DNA of 64,000 bases from Todiramphus chloris collaris. Taxonomy: Eukaryota; Chordata; Aves; Coraciiformes; Alcedinidae. The position numbers and the translations under genes were made by a program. Every line of letters begins with the position of its first letter. Position 1 is the stretch's first letter. The DNA lies in the NCBI GenBank assembly GCA_025345505.1, contig JANVCC010000022.1, positions 33,553,741 to 33,617,740 of the forward strand, given 5' to 3'. Below the pieces are notes generated by a model. That model had not been told where the DNA came from. It did not search any database and saw only the letters and a list, made by a program, of their open reading frames with translations. This document shows positions 53,901 to 63,715 of the stretch, in pieces.

Positions 53901-56900
53901 AGGTGGAGTGGCAAATTGGTAACTTTGAACAGAGGCACTGTTGCTCAGATGAAGCTTCTTAAATTATGTTCCAAAGACAACTGATGTTTCAGTTTAGTAA
54001 GAGACCAGGTAACAACAATAGTGTCAAAAGCAAGGTAGCTTCTGTAATTTTTGCTTTCTTCCTTCTGGGCTGAAAGAGGATGTTTTTTTTTCTACAAATT
54101 GGAACCCAATTCCTCAGTAGCTTTAAAGCTGTAGTGTTGCTGCATAGCAGATCCTTAGTTCACTTTGACTGACTATTTCATTTGCAGACCAGAAGGATTT
54201 TTCTGCAGAAACCTCTGTATTATAGTGATTTTTTTTCCCATTTTCAAACAGCAAGCTTTAACATTCCACTTCTTGAGACATCACCTTTTCTTTATCCCAA
54301 AGCTATATTGTACACATTTTTACTATTTTTGCAAGATCAGTCTCAGACCAGTTTAGCTCCTGTTTATTTCTTTTGTGTTTCCAGTTTTCTTGATTTACAC
54401 ATTATGCATATTAGGTAGGCTAATAATGGCAGTGAGAAGGATGATGTGGTGAGGGAATGTGATTTGGCTAAGTAATGAGAGACATGAATAAATCTGTATT
54501 TGTTCAACAGTTCAATGTTAAAGGTGTTGCGTAAAGGCATTTTTCCTTTCCAAAAAGGTGGAAAGTACATGAATTGTTGGGTTAAGATGTCAGAATTGGT
54601 CTTTTCTTGCTGTGGATGCAAAAGTACAACAAATCATGAAACTGCTCTTCAACATAAACAACAGAAATGGAGAAAAGGAAGACAGGTTTTGTCCCTTATT
54701 TTCATTTAAAATGAAGCTGTTAATGCAGACCTGCTTACCCATCTGCCTAGAGTGGATACCAGGAGCAAGTGTGAGTGAGGAGTACTTAATACTTCTTGTA
54801 AGACTCTGCAAATTATCACATGAAGTACTTGAAAATTAACTGGTTTTCTCATAAAATATTGGAAAATGGATTAGCTAGAAAAAAGAAGTCTGAATGAATA
54901 AAAAAAACTTACCAAAACAGAGGGATATGTATTATAGTGAGGACTTTCAAAAGGTACCAGTGATGTTTAGGCAAATAATCACTTAGACATCCACCTGTCA
55001 CTGATTTTTAATTTTTTTTTTGTCTACTGAAAATACACAGTTTCTATTATAAATGTTACTTATGGTAAAGAATGTTTTTGGCAGCTTTCCTTTCACAGTT
55101 CAGAGACAACAGGAGACTGGATCCAGATTGCTGTCTTCATTATGTATTTATGAGACACTTTCTTGGCAGTGAATGCTGGATTGAGTAGTTTTCAAAGACT
55201 GGTGTCTGTGGTACCCACACATACACATAAAAATATGCTTAGAGTGGTAAATATATCTACCAAACTGAGTACGTCATTGTCATTCAGCATAAAGATGCAT
55301 CTGAGACAGGATTTCAGAATCTAAAACATGCCTGTTCAAGGATTTTCAAAATTCTGGATCTACTTATTGGTGTATGGAGCATCACTCATTAAACAAGTTC
55401 AATAAATGCCACTGCTTAAGGTGATTTTTAGCATGTTTGTATTTATTCTGTTTAAGAACTCTACCACATTTAACTGTAATGCTGATGCAAAGAATTATTT
55501 CTTTCTTCTAATGTACTGTAGTATTTGCAACCTGTCCCAGGACACTTGACTCTAATTTTAGCTTACTTTGCCTTTAAAGTAAGGGATATAATTCAGTTGT
55601 TCAGCCGCTTCTTTATTTTGATGCGTGATAAATCGGTAAGTTACTCTTTCTATTTGATAGTGGGACACAGTTGATAAGGAATATCACAGAGGTGTCCCAC
55701 TGTGGTATTTCCTGAGTTACTGAAGAAGGAAAAAGAATGGCATGAGGTCCAACAGGCTGTTGTTACTGTTTATTTCAGCAGTCTGAGCTTTCTGCTGAGG
55801 AGCGACCAGAAAGGCTTGGAGCTGCCCAACAGCACAGAAGGAAGGTGGCATCTCTAAATAAGCAGATTTTGCAAAAAACCAAGCTCCTGGAAGAGGTAAG
55901 TATTTTGTGTGTGTAATAAAGAAGAAAACATTGATAAATGTGGATGATCACAAAGTTTTTTGCCATCCAGAAAAGAACTGCGTGCTATCTTCTGTACCAG
56001 CAATTTGTCATGCTGAACATTCATTTATTTCAGCATCTCTGAATGTCTTGCTTGCGCATTTATTACTAAGACAATGTGGCTGGTTTTACATTAAAAAATT
56101 GTATAGCTAATCAATTGGGCTAGCAAATCAAAACATGCTTTTCCCTATTCCCTGCCCCCCATACCTGTCTTGGAGAAAAGCAGAGTATCTCCATTTGACA
56201 TGTAGCTACAGGATTGAATGGGCTGTTTTCACAGGTTCAAGGAACAGTTTAGGAAGTTACTATAAAATATGCTCCAAATTACTTTTTGTCACTTCCTGTC
56301 TTTTGTATGAGGAACTCTGTCTCATTGACAAATGTGCAGTGTTTGCTTGCTTGTTTTTTTGTGGGTTTTTATCCACAGGCACTGCTTGTTTCACATCTTT
56401 GCATTTGTTTTAGGGGAAAACGCCTCTTCAATTCGTGACTGATGCTTTGTTCATAGTATAAGTAAGAGCAAGGACCACCATTCCTGTAGTTCAACCTACT
56501 TAATGCCATTGCCCTTTAAGCTTGGAAAAGTATAAGTGGAAAAGCTATGCTAATTAATGAGATGCTGCTTTTAATTATGCATACTGCAATAAGCACCATG
56601 CCATTTTTTAGCTTGCAGAATCTGATGAAAACATACTGCATCACAGTCAGTAATTGGAAAAGCTTGGCAAAAACCAAACGGTACTTGAGGAAAAACTTGC
56701 TGATGACTTCTGTGGTTGATACTCTAAGTACCCTTCTTTAGCTTTTTGTTTTGCTCTGCTCTTATCTTAATGCCTTGCATCTTAACTGGTTTTACCTATT
56801 AAATGTTGGGGGTACAGTGGCTCCAAAAGATATGACGTGTTTTATGAGACAGTAATACATTCAATCTTGCAAATGACAGAGGTAAAAGAATGACAGCTTT

Positions 56901-59900
56901 GAAAGCCTAACCTACTGTGGTGTAACTATGGGAGCACTAGATTTTAAACCTTCCTGCCTAGCCACTTAATACACCTGACTTTTAATAAATTATTTATTTT
57001 TTAAATGTGAATAAAACAGTATCTGACAGGTCAATAAATTCTTCTATTTAAAGGATATTTATCACTTCAAAACTTCAATCTCCTTTCAGTAAAGCATATG
57101 CTGTGAACCATTTTTTGATGTCTCTGACAAACATCCAATACTGAGTTTAAATAAAGGTGTAGAAATAAAACTTATGCACAAAAAAATTGGAAATACTAAT
57201 TGCCTATCCTGTTGCTTCTTTTTTCATCAACATTAATGAAAAACTTTATGAAGAACAGGTGCAGGTTCTTCTTAATTTATTTTGCACCAAAAAAAAGGAT
57301 TTTAAGTTTCATTCTTCTTAAACTGATGTGTTTCTCTGTGTGTTTCCCTCTGTCTTGCCCCATCTGTTAAAAGCAGCATTTCTTCATAGTCAATAACATT
57401 ACAATTATTTTTTGTGTTGTGTGTTGAATGTAAATCATGTTTGTCACAATTTTTCTCCATTCTAGAGTGAAATATTGGAAAGTATTATGGTATATTATAA
57501 TTATGATATACTGAAATTAAATATACTTTTTTTTTTTTTACTTGAGCTTATATTCTTTTAGCACTTTGGTAATACGAATTGTCCATGTCTGTTTATGCAA
57601 ACATAACTTTGGTACCCTGTCAAGATGATGACTGTTAGTAAAAAACAAAAATATCAACAGTACCTAGCATTTAAATGCACGCTGAACTGTCAGGCTTTCA
57701 AAATCATAATATGGACTTGCAGACAGTTACATCCTGCATAAGTTCACAGATTGGTCTGAGGTTTTTTTCCCTGAAGCAGAAACAAATTACAGAATGAGAT
57801 CTCTGGAATTTCAGAAGTGGGGGAAAAGAAGAGAATGTTCAGTGTATCCAAAGTCACTGCAGTGTGTTTCTGTCACTTGAACTCTTCTTTTAAACCACAA
57901 AGGCTGTAAGATGAATACGTATGAAGGGAGGTACAGGTGGGCTGTATGTGTGTTGTAGAATATACAGGCTCTCTGGGCATCCACTCTGAGCTAGCAAGTT
58001 GCAAACCTGTTCCAGGTGTGAAGCTTTGTTGCCATGACTGGCACCCTGTTATAAAAGGTGGCAGGTTTGCTCGGGTTTAAGGAAGTTCTAGTACAGTTCT
58101 GCAGGTTCTGAACAGATTTGCTTATGGCTACTAGCTCACATCCATCTGCAGCTCCTTTGAGGGCAGTATGTAGATCTGGTGGAGGCACACACAGTTTGAA
58201 TGTATGTGTCTGCACCACAGCCCTTGTGTTAGGAGAATAGTTTGCACTCTTGGAGGCAGTTAGCTCAAACCTCATTTTGGGGAGGACAGCCCAAGTACAG
58301 TTGTCTGGCACTAGGAAACTGCAGCAGCTGGCTCGGGTTTCAAAAAATGGAAATGTGCCCTAGCACAGTTCTGCAGCCGTGCTGTTTCCTTGAACTTTCT
58401 TGCCTAGTTGAGCAGCAAGACAGGCTGGTAAAAGAGCTAAGCAATTGTAGGTGGCTTTTGCAGCTGTTCTGTGTTGTTCCATTGTGACCTGGAAAGCAGA
58501 AAGGATCTGCCAGTGTCTGTATATACAGTCTCAGTGACTGAAACGTTCAAAAGCTTTTTTTCTGTAGCAGATGGCTTTTATATTCTAGAGAACTGTAGCA
58601 CAGTGTGGCTGTGGAATATGCCTGTAACTAGATATATGTTGAGTGGATTACATTTTCATGCCTGGTGCACGTAATTTCCTTTACTGGTTTCCCTGGCATA
58701 CGAATGTATGTATTGGTTTGCTTTCCGCATACTGCTGAGAAGAAAAAAACAGTATGGGGTGGGGAGGAATCATGGTTATAAACCCCACAGAATCAGTAGA
58801 GTCCTTAGTTCATTACAGATCTGCTTTTAACTGCCAAACTTCATATTCCACAGGAAAACTTAAGTATTTTCTAAATCTGTTTTCATGCTGTTTGCCAATT
58901 TAACAGTTGAGGGCCCTGTAATTCTGTTTTTTCCAGTACTCAGTGGTATGTTTTTATATGGGGGGAAGAAAGTACTGACAGCTATAAGCTAAATATAATC
59001 CTTTTATCACTTTAGTGAAGTAAAAATTTCCTGGCTGACTTTTTTACCACTTGAGAAAGACAACTTTTGAAATCAGTGACAGTCGAGACCTCCCTTTTAA
59101 AAAATGTTTGTGAAATTCTGGCTTCAGTGCTGCAGTAAGTTTCAGCAAGAGTTCTCATAACAAATAGTTCTTTAATTTTTATGTCAGTTTTCATGAAGTG
59201 TGGACTGCAAGCCTAAATTATAATTTTTTTTTTTTTGGCTAATTAGAATTCAGTGTATTGGTGAATAGGCCAGTATAACCAAGCTAAATAACTTTGAGCA
59301 GTTTAGCAGAGATTCTGTCCTGTGAGTTACCATTCTTTTGGCATCCATTTTTTAAAAGCTGCTGTTTATCCTGGGACCTAATATATCTAGCAGGTCAGTT
59401 GGAAAATGTTTGCTGTTATTTAATTAATCAGAATTCTTCCCTCAGAGTTTATGACAAGAAAAGACAGTGTTTGTGGTGGTTGTCCTGTTGTTTAATAGAC
59501 AGCCATTATTAACAGCTCAACTATTGCTGTTCTCCATTACTGGTATAATTAGAATGAATACAGAATCAAACTCTTTTCTTTCTCGTTCATCACAGTTGCA
59601 AGCTAAATGTACTGATCTGCAGGCAAAGTGTGCCGAAGCAAAAAAGACATTAACTGAGGTAATCTTTCTTTGTTTTTCTGTGTACTGATTCTAGCTGAAT
59701 CACTTTTGAGAAGCTGTGTGTGTAGAGGGATGTATTGGATGCTGAAGATGCTTGACAGCTTAACTCATTTGTGTGGAAGTGTATTTCAATCTATTATTAA
59801 TTTCAACCCTTAGGTTAAGAGTTACAGTGAAAAGCTGGACAAGGAATTGGCAGCCTTAGAAACAATAGAATCCCAAGCAGATTCTAGGTAAGTTTCTTCC

Positions 59901-62900
59901 TTTGTGACCTTTGAAATTCTGAAAAATGGTGGTTTTAAAATGAATCATTCAATGTTTTTTGTTTTGTCAACCTAAACAAGTAACTGAAATTTAGAAATTA
60001 AATACTTCTCCAGCTTGCTTTCTGAAGACAGGAAAATATTACCATAGTATTCAGTCAGAATGGAAAGTGTCAATCTGTAGTTGAAAACAATTGTGTTTAA
60101 AGCAGAAGAACCCTAGACACATTTGACAAGTGAGGCCTTCTTGATTTATTTTCTTCATATTTGAAGCCTTCATCTCACATAAATTAAATATAAGTCTTGC
60201 TCAAAACTTCCCCAAGTCAGAGGTCAGAACAAGCAAAACCATCAAAATACTGTGGAATATTAAATTTTTATTTTGACCCTGGTATATCAGTGCTGATATT
60301 TGGGTTTTTAACTTACACAGATTATTTAGAATTAAGCTTGTTCTTGGTTGTTTTGGTTCTCCATCTGCTTAAATTCAAACTAAATATCTAATGTGGTTTA
60401 CTGGATCTTCAAATTTAGCATATTGCAGAGTTTGCGAGCACTGGTGGCCATGAATGAAAACCTAAAAAGCCAGGAGCAAGAGTTCAAAGCACACTGTAGG
60501 GTAAGTTGTAATTTCTCATAGAAGGATTCATGTAAAACTTAGTAAATAAGCATTATACTTCTTCCTGAATAGATGCTGTGTTGTGTGTGCTTGTCTGTCA
60601 TATGCTCCCTTTCCCCTGTTTACTGGTATTTCCAGGTTTATGTTGAGTATTGTCACCAGCTTGATTTGCAGCACAGTTATGGAGTTACCCAGTTCTGCAG
60701 TGTCTCGTATCTGCAGCAAGGCTGATGACCAAGAAGGTTGGAACTGGATTAACCAGAAGGACTTGCCCCTTGCCTTCTGCTCCAAGGCAGGGAGATGTGA
60801 GGAAGGCTGCCAAGGCATCTGAATTAGCGTGTCCTTCAGTGTTCTGTTGTGCCTGGGATGTTACATTACCATTACCATTATGTTGAGAGCAGTTTGGGGT
60901 GGGCTGACAGGGAGCATTAGAATGTGAATTTGAGCTGTACTAGATACCCACCTGTGCTATTGCCAACCTGAAATGGATTGTCTCTTCTTGGATAATGCAG
61001 CCAACAGTGACCCGAGGAGAGGTCCTCCAAAGAGGAGGGCTTCCTGAAGGCCCCTTGCTTTGGAGTAACCCACCAAAAGAGATGAGACTGAGATGAAGCT
61101 ATAGCAGTTTTCAGCTCATGTTTCAGTTTTACTGCTTAATTGCTGTGTTTATAGACTCCCTAGAAATATGGTTGGAGAGAATTGTTTTCATCTGCTTCTA
61201 TTTAAACAATAATGTATGGGATTTAATAGAAGGAAAAGTAGTAAAAAAGAAATAGTGCCCCGAGGCATAGACTGAGCATAGGAACTTTGTTTTCCTGTAC
61301 CTACTCCTTTGGAAAGCTCTGAAGGATTGTAATAGATTCTGAAGGATTGTTACTGCCTTGCAAGTAACTTCAGGTTTGTTCGTTTTCACAAGTGCTGTAT
61401 GTACCAGTCCTGTGTCATGCTATTGCTGTTGTAATATTCCTTTGTTGCCTTAGTTTCATTTTCCATGTCACTCATTGGTTGTCTTAGCTGGATCTAGTTT
61501 CTTTCTTGCAAATGTATCTGTTCCTGTGTTTGACAAAAGCAGACAGGTTTGTGCAATGAGTAATAACAGATGCCTTACCCTTAAGCAGGGAATTCTGTTT
61601 AATCTTACAAATTTAAAGTGTGTGGTCAGCTCCAGAGTTTTGTTAGAGGTGGATGTTGTTGAGCTTCCCGCTGTTGAGAGGATATGTCTCAATTAAAAGC
61701 AGCATAATTTGTTTTGTTTGTTTTAAAGGAAGAAATGGAGAGACTTCAACAGAATATTGAGAATTTGAAAGCTGAGGCAGTGGAAAATGGGGAGGAACAG
61801 GTAATAGCAAATGTCAAAGGTTTTATTTTCAATTTGTGTTTTAAAATTTTTTAGGGCTTTTTGAATTTTGGGATGTTCTTGTAAGCATCTGCAGGAGAAT
61901 AATGGACTTCCACAACTCTGAGTTATAAAGCAAAGCTGTTTATTAATCTCATTCAAGTGGTTTATATACTCTTCATGCCTTATCACACTCCTAAAGGTTA
62001 CATTTCATTGGTTAAATGCAGCTGTTCACACACTCTAAGCTAACATCAAGCTGGCTATCTAAATGTCAACACGTTGCCATCCTCCTCCAGCTTCTCTGGT
62101 AGATGTTCCACTTTCTCTTGCTTCACTGTCTGTCTTCCTCATTTAACAGTCTCTTTCAGGAGTTAAGCTCGTTCAAGGTCATACGCAGCCTACTCATGCC
62201 ATCTCTTATGTAGTCTTGCTCAAAACAATGTCTGTTAGCTTCCAAAAAGTTTCCCACAAGCATTTGTTGCAGTCTCTGAAAAATTCTGTACCCTCTTCCC
62301 CTGGTAAAACCCTAGTTCAGACTAATAGTGGAAATAACAGACGAGTGAAAACTTCTGTAGTATTCTTCATTATTCTCACAGAATCCATGGGGCTAACTCA
62401 TGGATGCTTTTGTGCCTTTCTTTCTTTCTTTGTAGTACTAGAGAAGCCTCTCTGGGTGTTAAGAGCAGTGCATACTTCTGACAAAAACAGGTCTTCCTCA
62501 GAAAGCATGTTTGGGTTTTTGTTTGCTTGGTTTTTTTCTTAAAAGTGGATATATTTCAAGGATGAAAGCACAAGTTTTCATTGGCTCAGTACACTGCATG
62601 CCGTGAGCAGCTGTCAGAATTTAGGCTTTAACACAAGTGCATCCAGACTGATGACAATGAATAATGAATGATCAGGAAAGGAAAAGCTTGAATGACTTGG
62701 ATTTTCAGTGGGTAAACATTTGATACATTTATGCTTCTGAAATGAGGTAGATTACAGGTTCCATGATGCTGCTGTCCTTCTGAACACAGCATGAAAAATT
62801 TAAAATGTAAACCTAAATCTTATATTTTTAAACAAGAACAACTTATCTTTGAAGTCCACAATGCAGGGAATCTAGAATGCATGGCAGAGGGTTTGTGTTC

Positions 62901-63715
62901 TGTCCTTAGTTATCCTTAACTCCACCAATGAAAGTGTAACGGTTCAAACAAGGAGTATGGACAATCTTCGATGCAGATCTTCATTTGAAGTGCAACTGTT
63001 GTAAAGCAGTGGAAAAACTATTGACAAATCTTAAAAATTTAAATAACAAAGGCTTAAAAGCTATCAAAATGCACTTGTTTACAGGTTTTAATGCAGATTA
63101 TGAATCGTTGTTAAAAAAAAATAACAGCAAATGGTGGTGTTGTTGTGGAAGCCATTAAATGGAAGGTAGACAAATATAGAAACTAAACCCAGTTTGCACA
63201 TTTTTGCACTACAGCTCTCATGCTGCTGTAATGTACAATTGTTTTGGTTTACAAATTCTAGGAGCCGAATAAGATTATAGAACAGCAGTACAAAACTGAG
63301 AAAGATAAACTTCAAAAGATCCGACTGTTACTGGTGAGTAGCTCTTTGTAAATTTACTTGTACAAAGTTACTGACATTTTTCTTATCTCATAACTTCTAA
63401 TACTACTTTTTGTCATTCTGATTTTGTAAAGTTTTTCTGTCACAAATCAATTGCCAAAAAAAATAAATAAAAAGAGCCTCAGCGAACACTTTGGTTTATT
63501 TTTTTTTATTAATTTAGTAACAAAATATTGCTGGGGGGGGCTTCATCCATTTTAAGAAGAGAACAAGAAGAGGCTTTGTTTTCTCCCCTCCTAACTTTCT
63601 ATTCAGGCACGAAGAAACAGAGAAATAGCCATTTTACAACGCAAGATTGATGAAGTACCCAGCCGAGCTGAGCTAACACAGTATCAGAAGAGATTTATTG
63701 AACTTTACAGTCAGG
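32364..63715 (+). CDS. CCDC93: CCDC93, exons 1-18 of a gene that continues past the right edge
   Basis: Coiled-coil domain-containing protein 93, a subunit of the CCC complex (COMMD proteins, CCDC22, CCDC93), which with retriever and WASH recycles membrane proteins from endosomes. The coding exons are 32364-32405, 33585-33698, 35364-35458, 38008-38119, 41929-42027, 43401-43457, 47177-47277, 49798-49837, 51118-51210, 51692-51742, 52731-52817, 55779-55895, 59596-59658, 59814-59887, 60419-60500, 61729-61800, 63262-63333 and 63607-63715. They total 1480 nt, or 493 codons plus one base. Every intron is GT-AG and the frame stays open throughout. The translation matches vertebrate CCDC93 recalled from memory nearly along its whole length, for example [17 protein letters not shown] and [18 protein letters not shown]. 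Residues about 15-130 form the NN-CH domain; the part after about residue 290 is charged, heptad-like coiled coil that pairs with CCDC22. The human protein is about 630 residues, so roughly the last fifth lies outside the window. No frameshift or internal stop was seen. Confidence 0.96.
32406..33584 (+). other. CCDC93: CCDC93 intron 1
   Basis: The first 580 bases belong to the CpG island; the rest is AT-rich with an A homopolymer near 33397. No exon inside. Confidence 0.88.
33585..33698 (+). CDS. CCDC93: CCDC93 coding exon 2 (residues 15-52)
   Basis: Opens with [10 protein letters not shown] after a TTTGTCAG acceptor and closes with SPFDK before a GTGAGA donor. It spans 38 whole codons in phase 0. 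This is the start of the NN-CH domain and is almost identical to the mammalian sequence as I recall it. Confidence 0.95.
33699..35363 (+). other. CCDC93: CCDC93 intron 2
   Basis: 1665 bases with no recognisable repeat or exon. Confidence 0.88.
35364..35458 (+). CDS. CCDC93: CCDC93 coding exon 3 (residues 53-84)
   Basis: Begins [19 protein letters not shown] after CTTTGCTAG and ends in QK plus two bases (AT), followed by a consensus GTAAGT donor. The split codon is completed by the first base of exon 4 to give isoleucine. It continues the NN-CH domain. Confidence 0.95.
35459..38007 (+). other. CCDC93: CCDC93 intron 3
   Basis: 2549 bases. Contains a small direct repeat (GGGCAGTACTGAA, twice between 37177 and 37211) and the CTCF-like core near its end. 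No exon seen. Confidence 0.88.
37899..37909 (+). promoter_or_regulatory. CTCF-like core in CCDC93 intron 3
   Basis: CCACTAGAGGG matches the first eleven bases of the CTCF core; the following AACC departs from the usual CAGC. It lies about 100 bp before exon 4. Confidence 0.22.
38008..38119 (+). CDS. CCDC93: CCDC93 coding exon 4 (residues 84-121)
   Basis: The acceptor is ATAATAG and the donor GTAATA. After completing the split codon it reads [17 protein letters not shown] and ends IHIFPVIQ. It covers the core of the N-terminal domain. The length of 112 nt restores phase 0 after the 95-nt exon 3. Confidence 0.95.
38120..41928 (+). other. CCDC93: CCDC93 intron 4
   Basis: The largest intron in view, 3809 bases. 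No repeat family or exon recognised; ends in a long T tract before exon 5. Confidence 0.88.
41929..42027 (+). CDS. CCDC93: CCDC93 coding exon 5 (residues 122-154)
   Basis: A long T tract and TTTTTCAG precede [20 protein letters not shown]; the exon ends HRLPE before GTGAGA. It is 33 whole codons and forms the end of the NN-CH domain. Confidence 0.95.
42028..43400 (+). other. CCDC93: CCDC93 intron 5
   Basis: 1373 bases. A short AAT triplet run lies near 42806. Nothing else recognised. Confidence 0.88.
43401..43457 (+). CDS. CCDC93: CCDC93 coding exon 6 (residues 155-173)
   Basis: A short 57-nt exon, 19 codons, reading [19 protein letters not shown] between TCTTGCAG and GTAAGT. It belongs to the linker after the N-terminal domain. 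Confidence 0.94.
43458..47176 (+). other. CCDC93: CCDC93 intron 6
   Basis: 3719 bases without recognised repeats or exons; a GGTGGT run is present near 46613. Confidence 0.88.
47177..47277 (+). CDS. CCDC93: CCDC93 coding exon 7 (residues 174-207)
   Basis: Reads [20 protein letters not shown] and onward to ATLLEYG, then two bases (AG) of an arginine codon that exon 8 completes. The acceptor is CTTACAG and the donor GTGAAA. This lysine/arginine-rich linker is known in the family to lie near the COMMD ring. Confidence 0.95.
47278..49797 (+). other. CCDC93: CCDC93 intron 7
   Basis: 2520 bases holding a TTAA tetranucleotide run near 47977, an A homopolymer near 48982 and the CR1 fragment at 49032-49369. 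Confidence 0.88.
49032..49369 (+). repeat. CR1 LINE fragment in CCDC93 intron 7
   Basis: A short CR1 3' end: [20 protein letters not shown] is followed by frame breaks and the usual tail ending ATTCTGTGATTCTGTG. It lies in the same orientation as CCDC93. The 8-bp word AAATGCCA flanks it at 49024-49031 and 49370-49377, consistent with a target-site duplication. Confidence 0.93.
49798..49837 (+). CDS. CCDC93: CCDC93 coding exon 8 (residues 207-220)
   Basis: A 40-nt micro-exon. It completes the split arginine and continues [13 protein letters not shown] before GTAAAA. The acceptor TTCTTTTAG follows a pyrimidine tract. RRYGFSRQ is conserved with mammals; the four residues after it differ. Confidence 0.93.
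49838..51117 (+). other. CCDC93: CCDC93 intron 8
   Basis: 1280 bases, AT-rich, nothing recognised. Confidence 0.88.
51118..51210 (+). CDS. CCDC93: CCDC93 coding exon 9 (residues 221-251)
   Basis: Begins [20 protein letters not shown] and ends DDLQAAEE before GTGTGT; 31 codons. The middle is alanine- and glycine-rich and less conserved than the flanks, as expected of a linker leading into the coiled coil. Confidence 0.94.
51211..51691 (+). other. CCDC93: CCDC93 intron 9
   Basis: 481 bases; contains the AT-rich tract listed separately. Confidence 0.88.
51580..51615. repeat. CCDC93: AT-dinucleotide-rich tract in intron 9
   Basis: Short interrupted TA repeats (ATTATATATATGATAC, ATATTATATATG). 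Simple sequence only, lying between exons 9 and 10. Confidence 0.7.
51692..51742 (+). CDS. CCDC93: CCDC93 coding exon 10 (residues 252-268)
   Basis: A 51-nt exon reading [17 protein letters not shown] between TGCCCTAG and GTAAGC. It corresponds to the RIQSLMTKM segment of the mammalian protein (from memory). Confidence 0.92.
51743..52730 (+). other. CCDC93: CCDC93 intron 10
   Basis: 988 bases; a short TG run near 52577. No exon seen. Confidence 0.88.
52731..52817 (+). CDS. CCDC93: CCDC93 coding exon 11 (residues 269-297)
   Basis: Reads [20 protein letters not shown] and ends VSEYAEK before a consensus GTAAGT; 29 codons. The acceptor is AATTGCAG. The GQIVGL and [12 protein letters not shown] blocks are strongly conserved in the family. 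Confidence 0.95.
52818..55778 (+). other. CCDC93: CCDC93 intron 11
   Basis: 2961 bases with no recognised repeat or exon. Overlapping short open frames near 54180-54840 do not resemble any protein I know. Confidence 0.87.
55779..55895 (+). CDS. CCDC93: CCDC93 coding exon 12 (residues 298-336)
   Basis: Begins [20 protein letters not shown] and ends QKTKLLEE before GTAAGT; 39 codons. Heptad-like coiled coil begins here. The acceptor is a tandem TTTCAGCAG, so splicing could include or skip the first glutamine. The upstream site is chosen because mammalian CCDC93 has that glutamine. Confidence 0.93.
55896..59595 (+). other. CCDC93: CCDC93 intron 12
   Basis: 3700 bases. A diverged internal duplication lies near 58069-58376. 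No exon seen. Confidence 0.87.
59596..59658 (+). CDS. CCDC93: CCDC93 coding exon 13 (residues 337-357)
   Basis: A 63-nt exon starting [19 protein letters not shown], with two copies of an LQAKC motif spaced one heptad apart. Acceptor CATCACAG, donor GTAATC. Coiled coil. Confidence 0.92.
59814..59887 (+). CDS. CCDC93: CCDC93 coding exon 14 (residues 358-382)
   Basis: Reads [20 protein letters not shown] and onward to two bases (AG) of a serine codon completed by exon 15. The acceptor is CCCTTAG and the donor GTAAGT. Intron 13 before it is only 155 bp. Confidence 0.94.
59888..60418 (+). other. CCDC93: CCDC93 intron 14
   Basis: 531 bases, nothing recognised. Intron 13 (59659-59813) before exon 14 is 155 bases. 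Confidence 0.88.
60419..60500 (+). CDS. CCDC93: CCDC93 coding exon 15 (residues 382-409)
   Basis: Completes the serine, then reads [20 protein letters not shown] and ends FKAHCR before GTAAGT. This is one of the most conserved parts of the coiled coil. Confidence 0.96.
60501..61728 (+). other. CCDC93: CCDC93 intron 15
   Basis: 1228 bases. TCTGAAGGATTGT occurs twice, 20 bases apart, at 61318 and 61338. No exon seen. Confidence 0.88.
61729..61800 (+). CDS. CCDC93: CCDC93 coding exon 16 (residues 410-433)
   Basis: Reads [20 protein letters not shown] and ends GEEQ before GTAATA; 24 codons. The acceptor is TTTTAAAG. The last residues enter a variable linker that appears shorter than in human CCDC93, unless a further small exon was missed in the next intron. 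Confidence 0.92.
61801..63261 (+). other. CCDC93: CCDC93 intron 16
   Basis: 1461 bases holding the antisense LTR fragment. I found no additional exon that would supply the longer linker of the mammalian protein, but a very short one could be missed. Intron 17 (63334-63606, 273 bases) and the start of intron 18 (63716 onward) show nothing of note. Confidence 0.8.
61874..62100 (-). mobile_element. Endogenous retrovirus LTR fragment, antisense in CCDC93 intron 16
   Basis: On the minus strand the order is a CCAAT box (complement of 62007-62011), a TATATAAA box (complement of 61961-61968), an AATAAA signal (complement of 61939-61944), then about 65 bases ending in ACA at 61874. That is the layout of an LTR promoter, R and U5. 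The 5' limit of the LTR lies somewhere to the right and was not resolved; it may extend several hundred bases. No viral coding sequence was seen next to it. The family is not recognised. Confidence 0.55.
63262..63333 (+). CDS. CCDC93: CCDC93 coding exon 17 (residues 434-457)
   Basis: Reads [20 protein letters not shown] and ends RLLL before a consensus GTGAGT; 24 codons. The acceptor is AATTCTAG. The second half matches the YNMEKEKLYKIRLL region of mammalian CCDC93 (from memory); the first half is divergent. Confidence 0.92.
63607..63715 (+). CDS. CCDC93: CCDC93 coding exon 18 (residues 458-493, last visible exon)
   Basis: Reads [20 protein letters not shown] and ends RFIELYSQ plus one base (G) before GTATGT. 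The acceptor is CTATTCAG. The next exon must begin in phase 1 and lies past the window edge. Confidence 0.94.

Noticed and set aside
62216-62542. 108-codon open frame in intron 16
   Set aside because: Not similar to CCDC93 or to a retroviral protein that I recognise; lies in or beside the LTR fragment and is likely chance.
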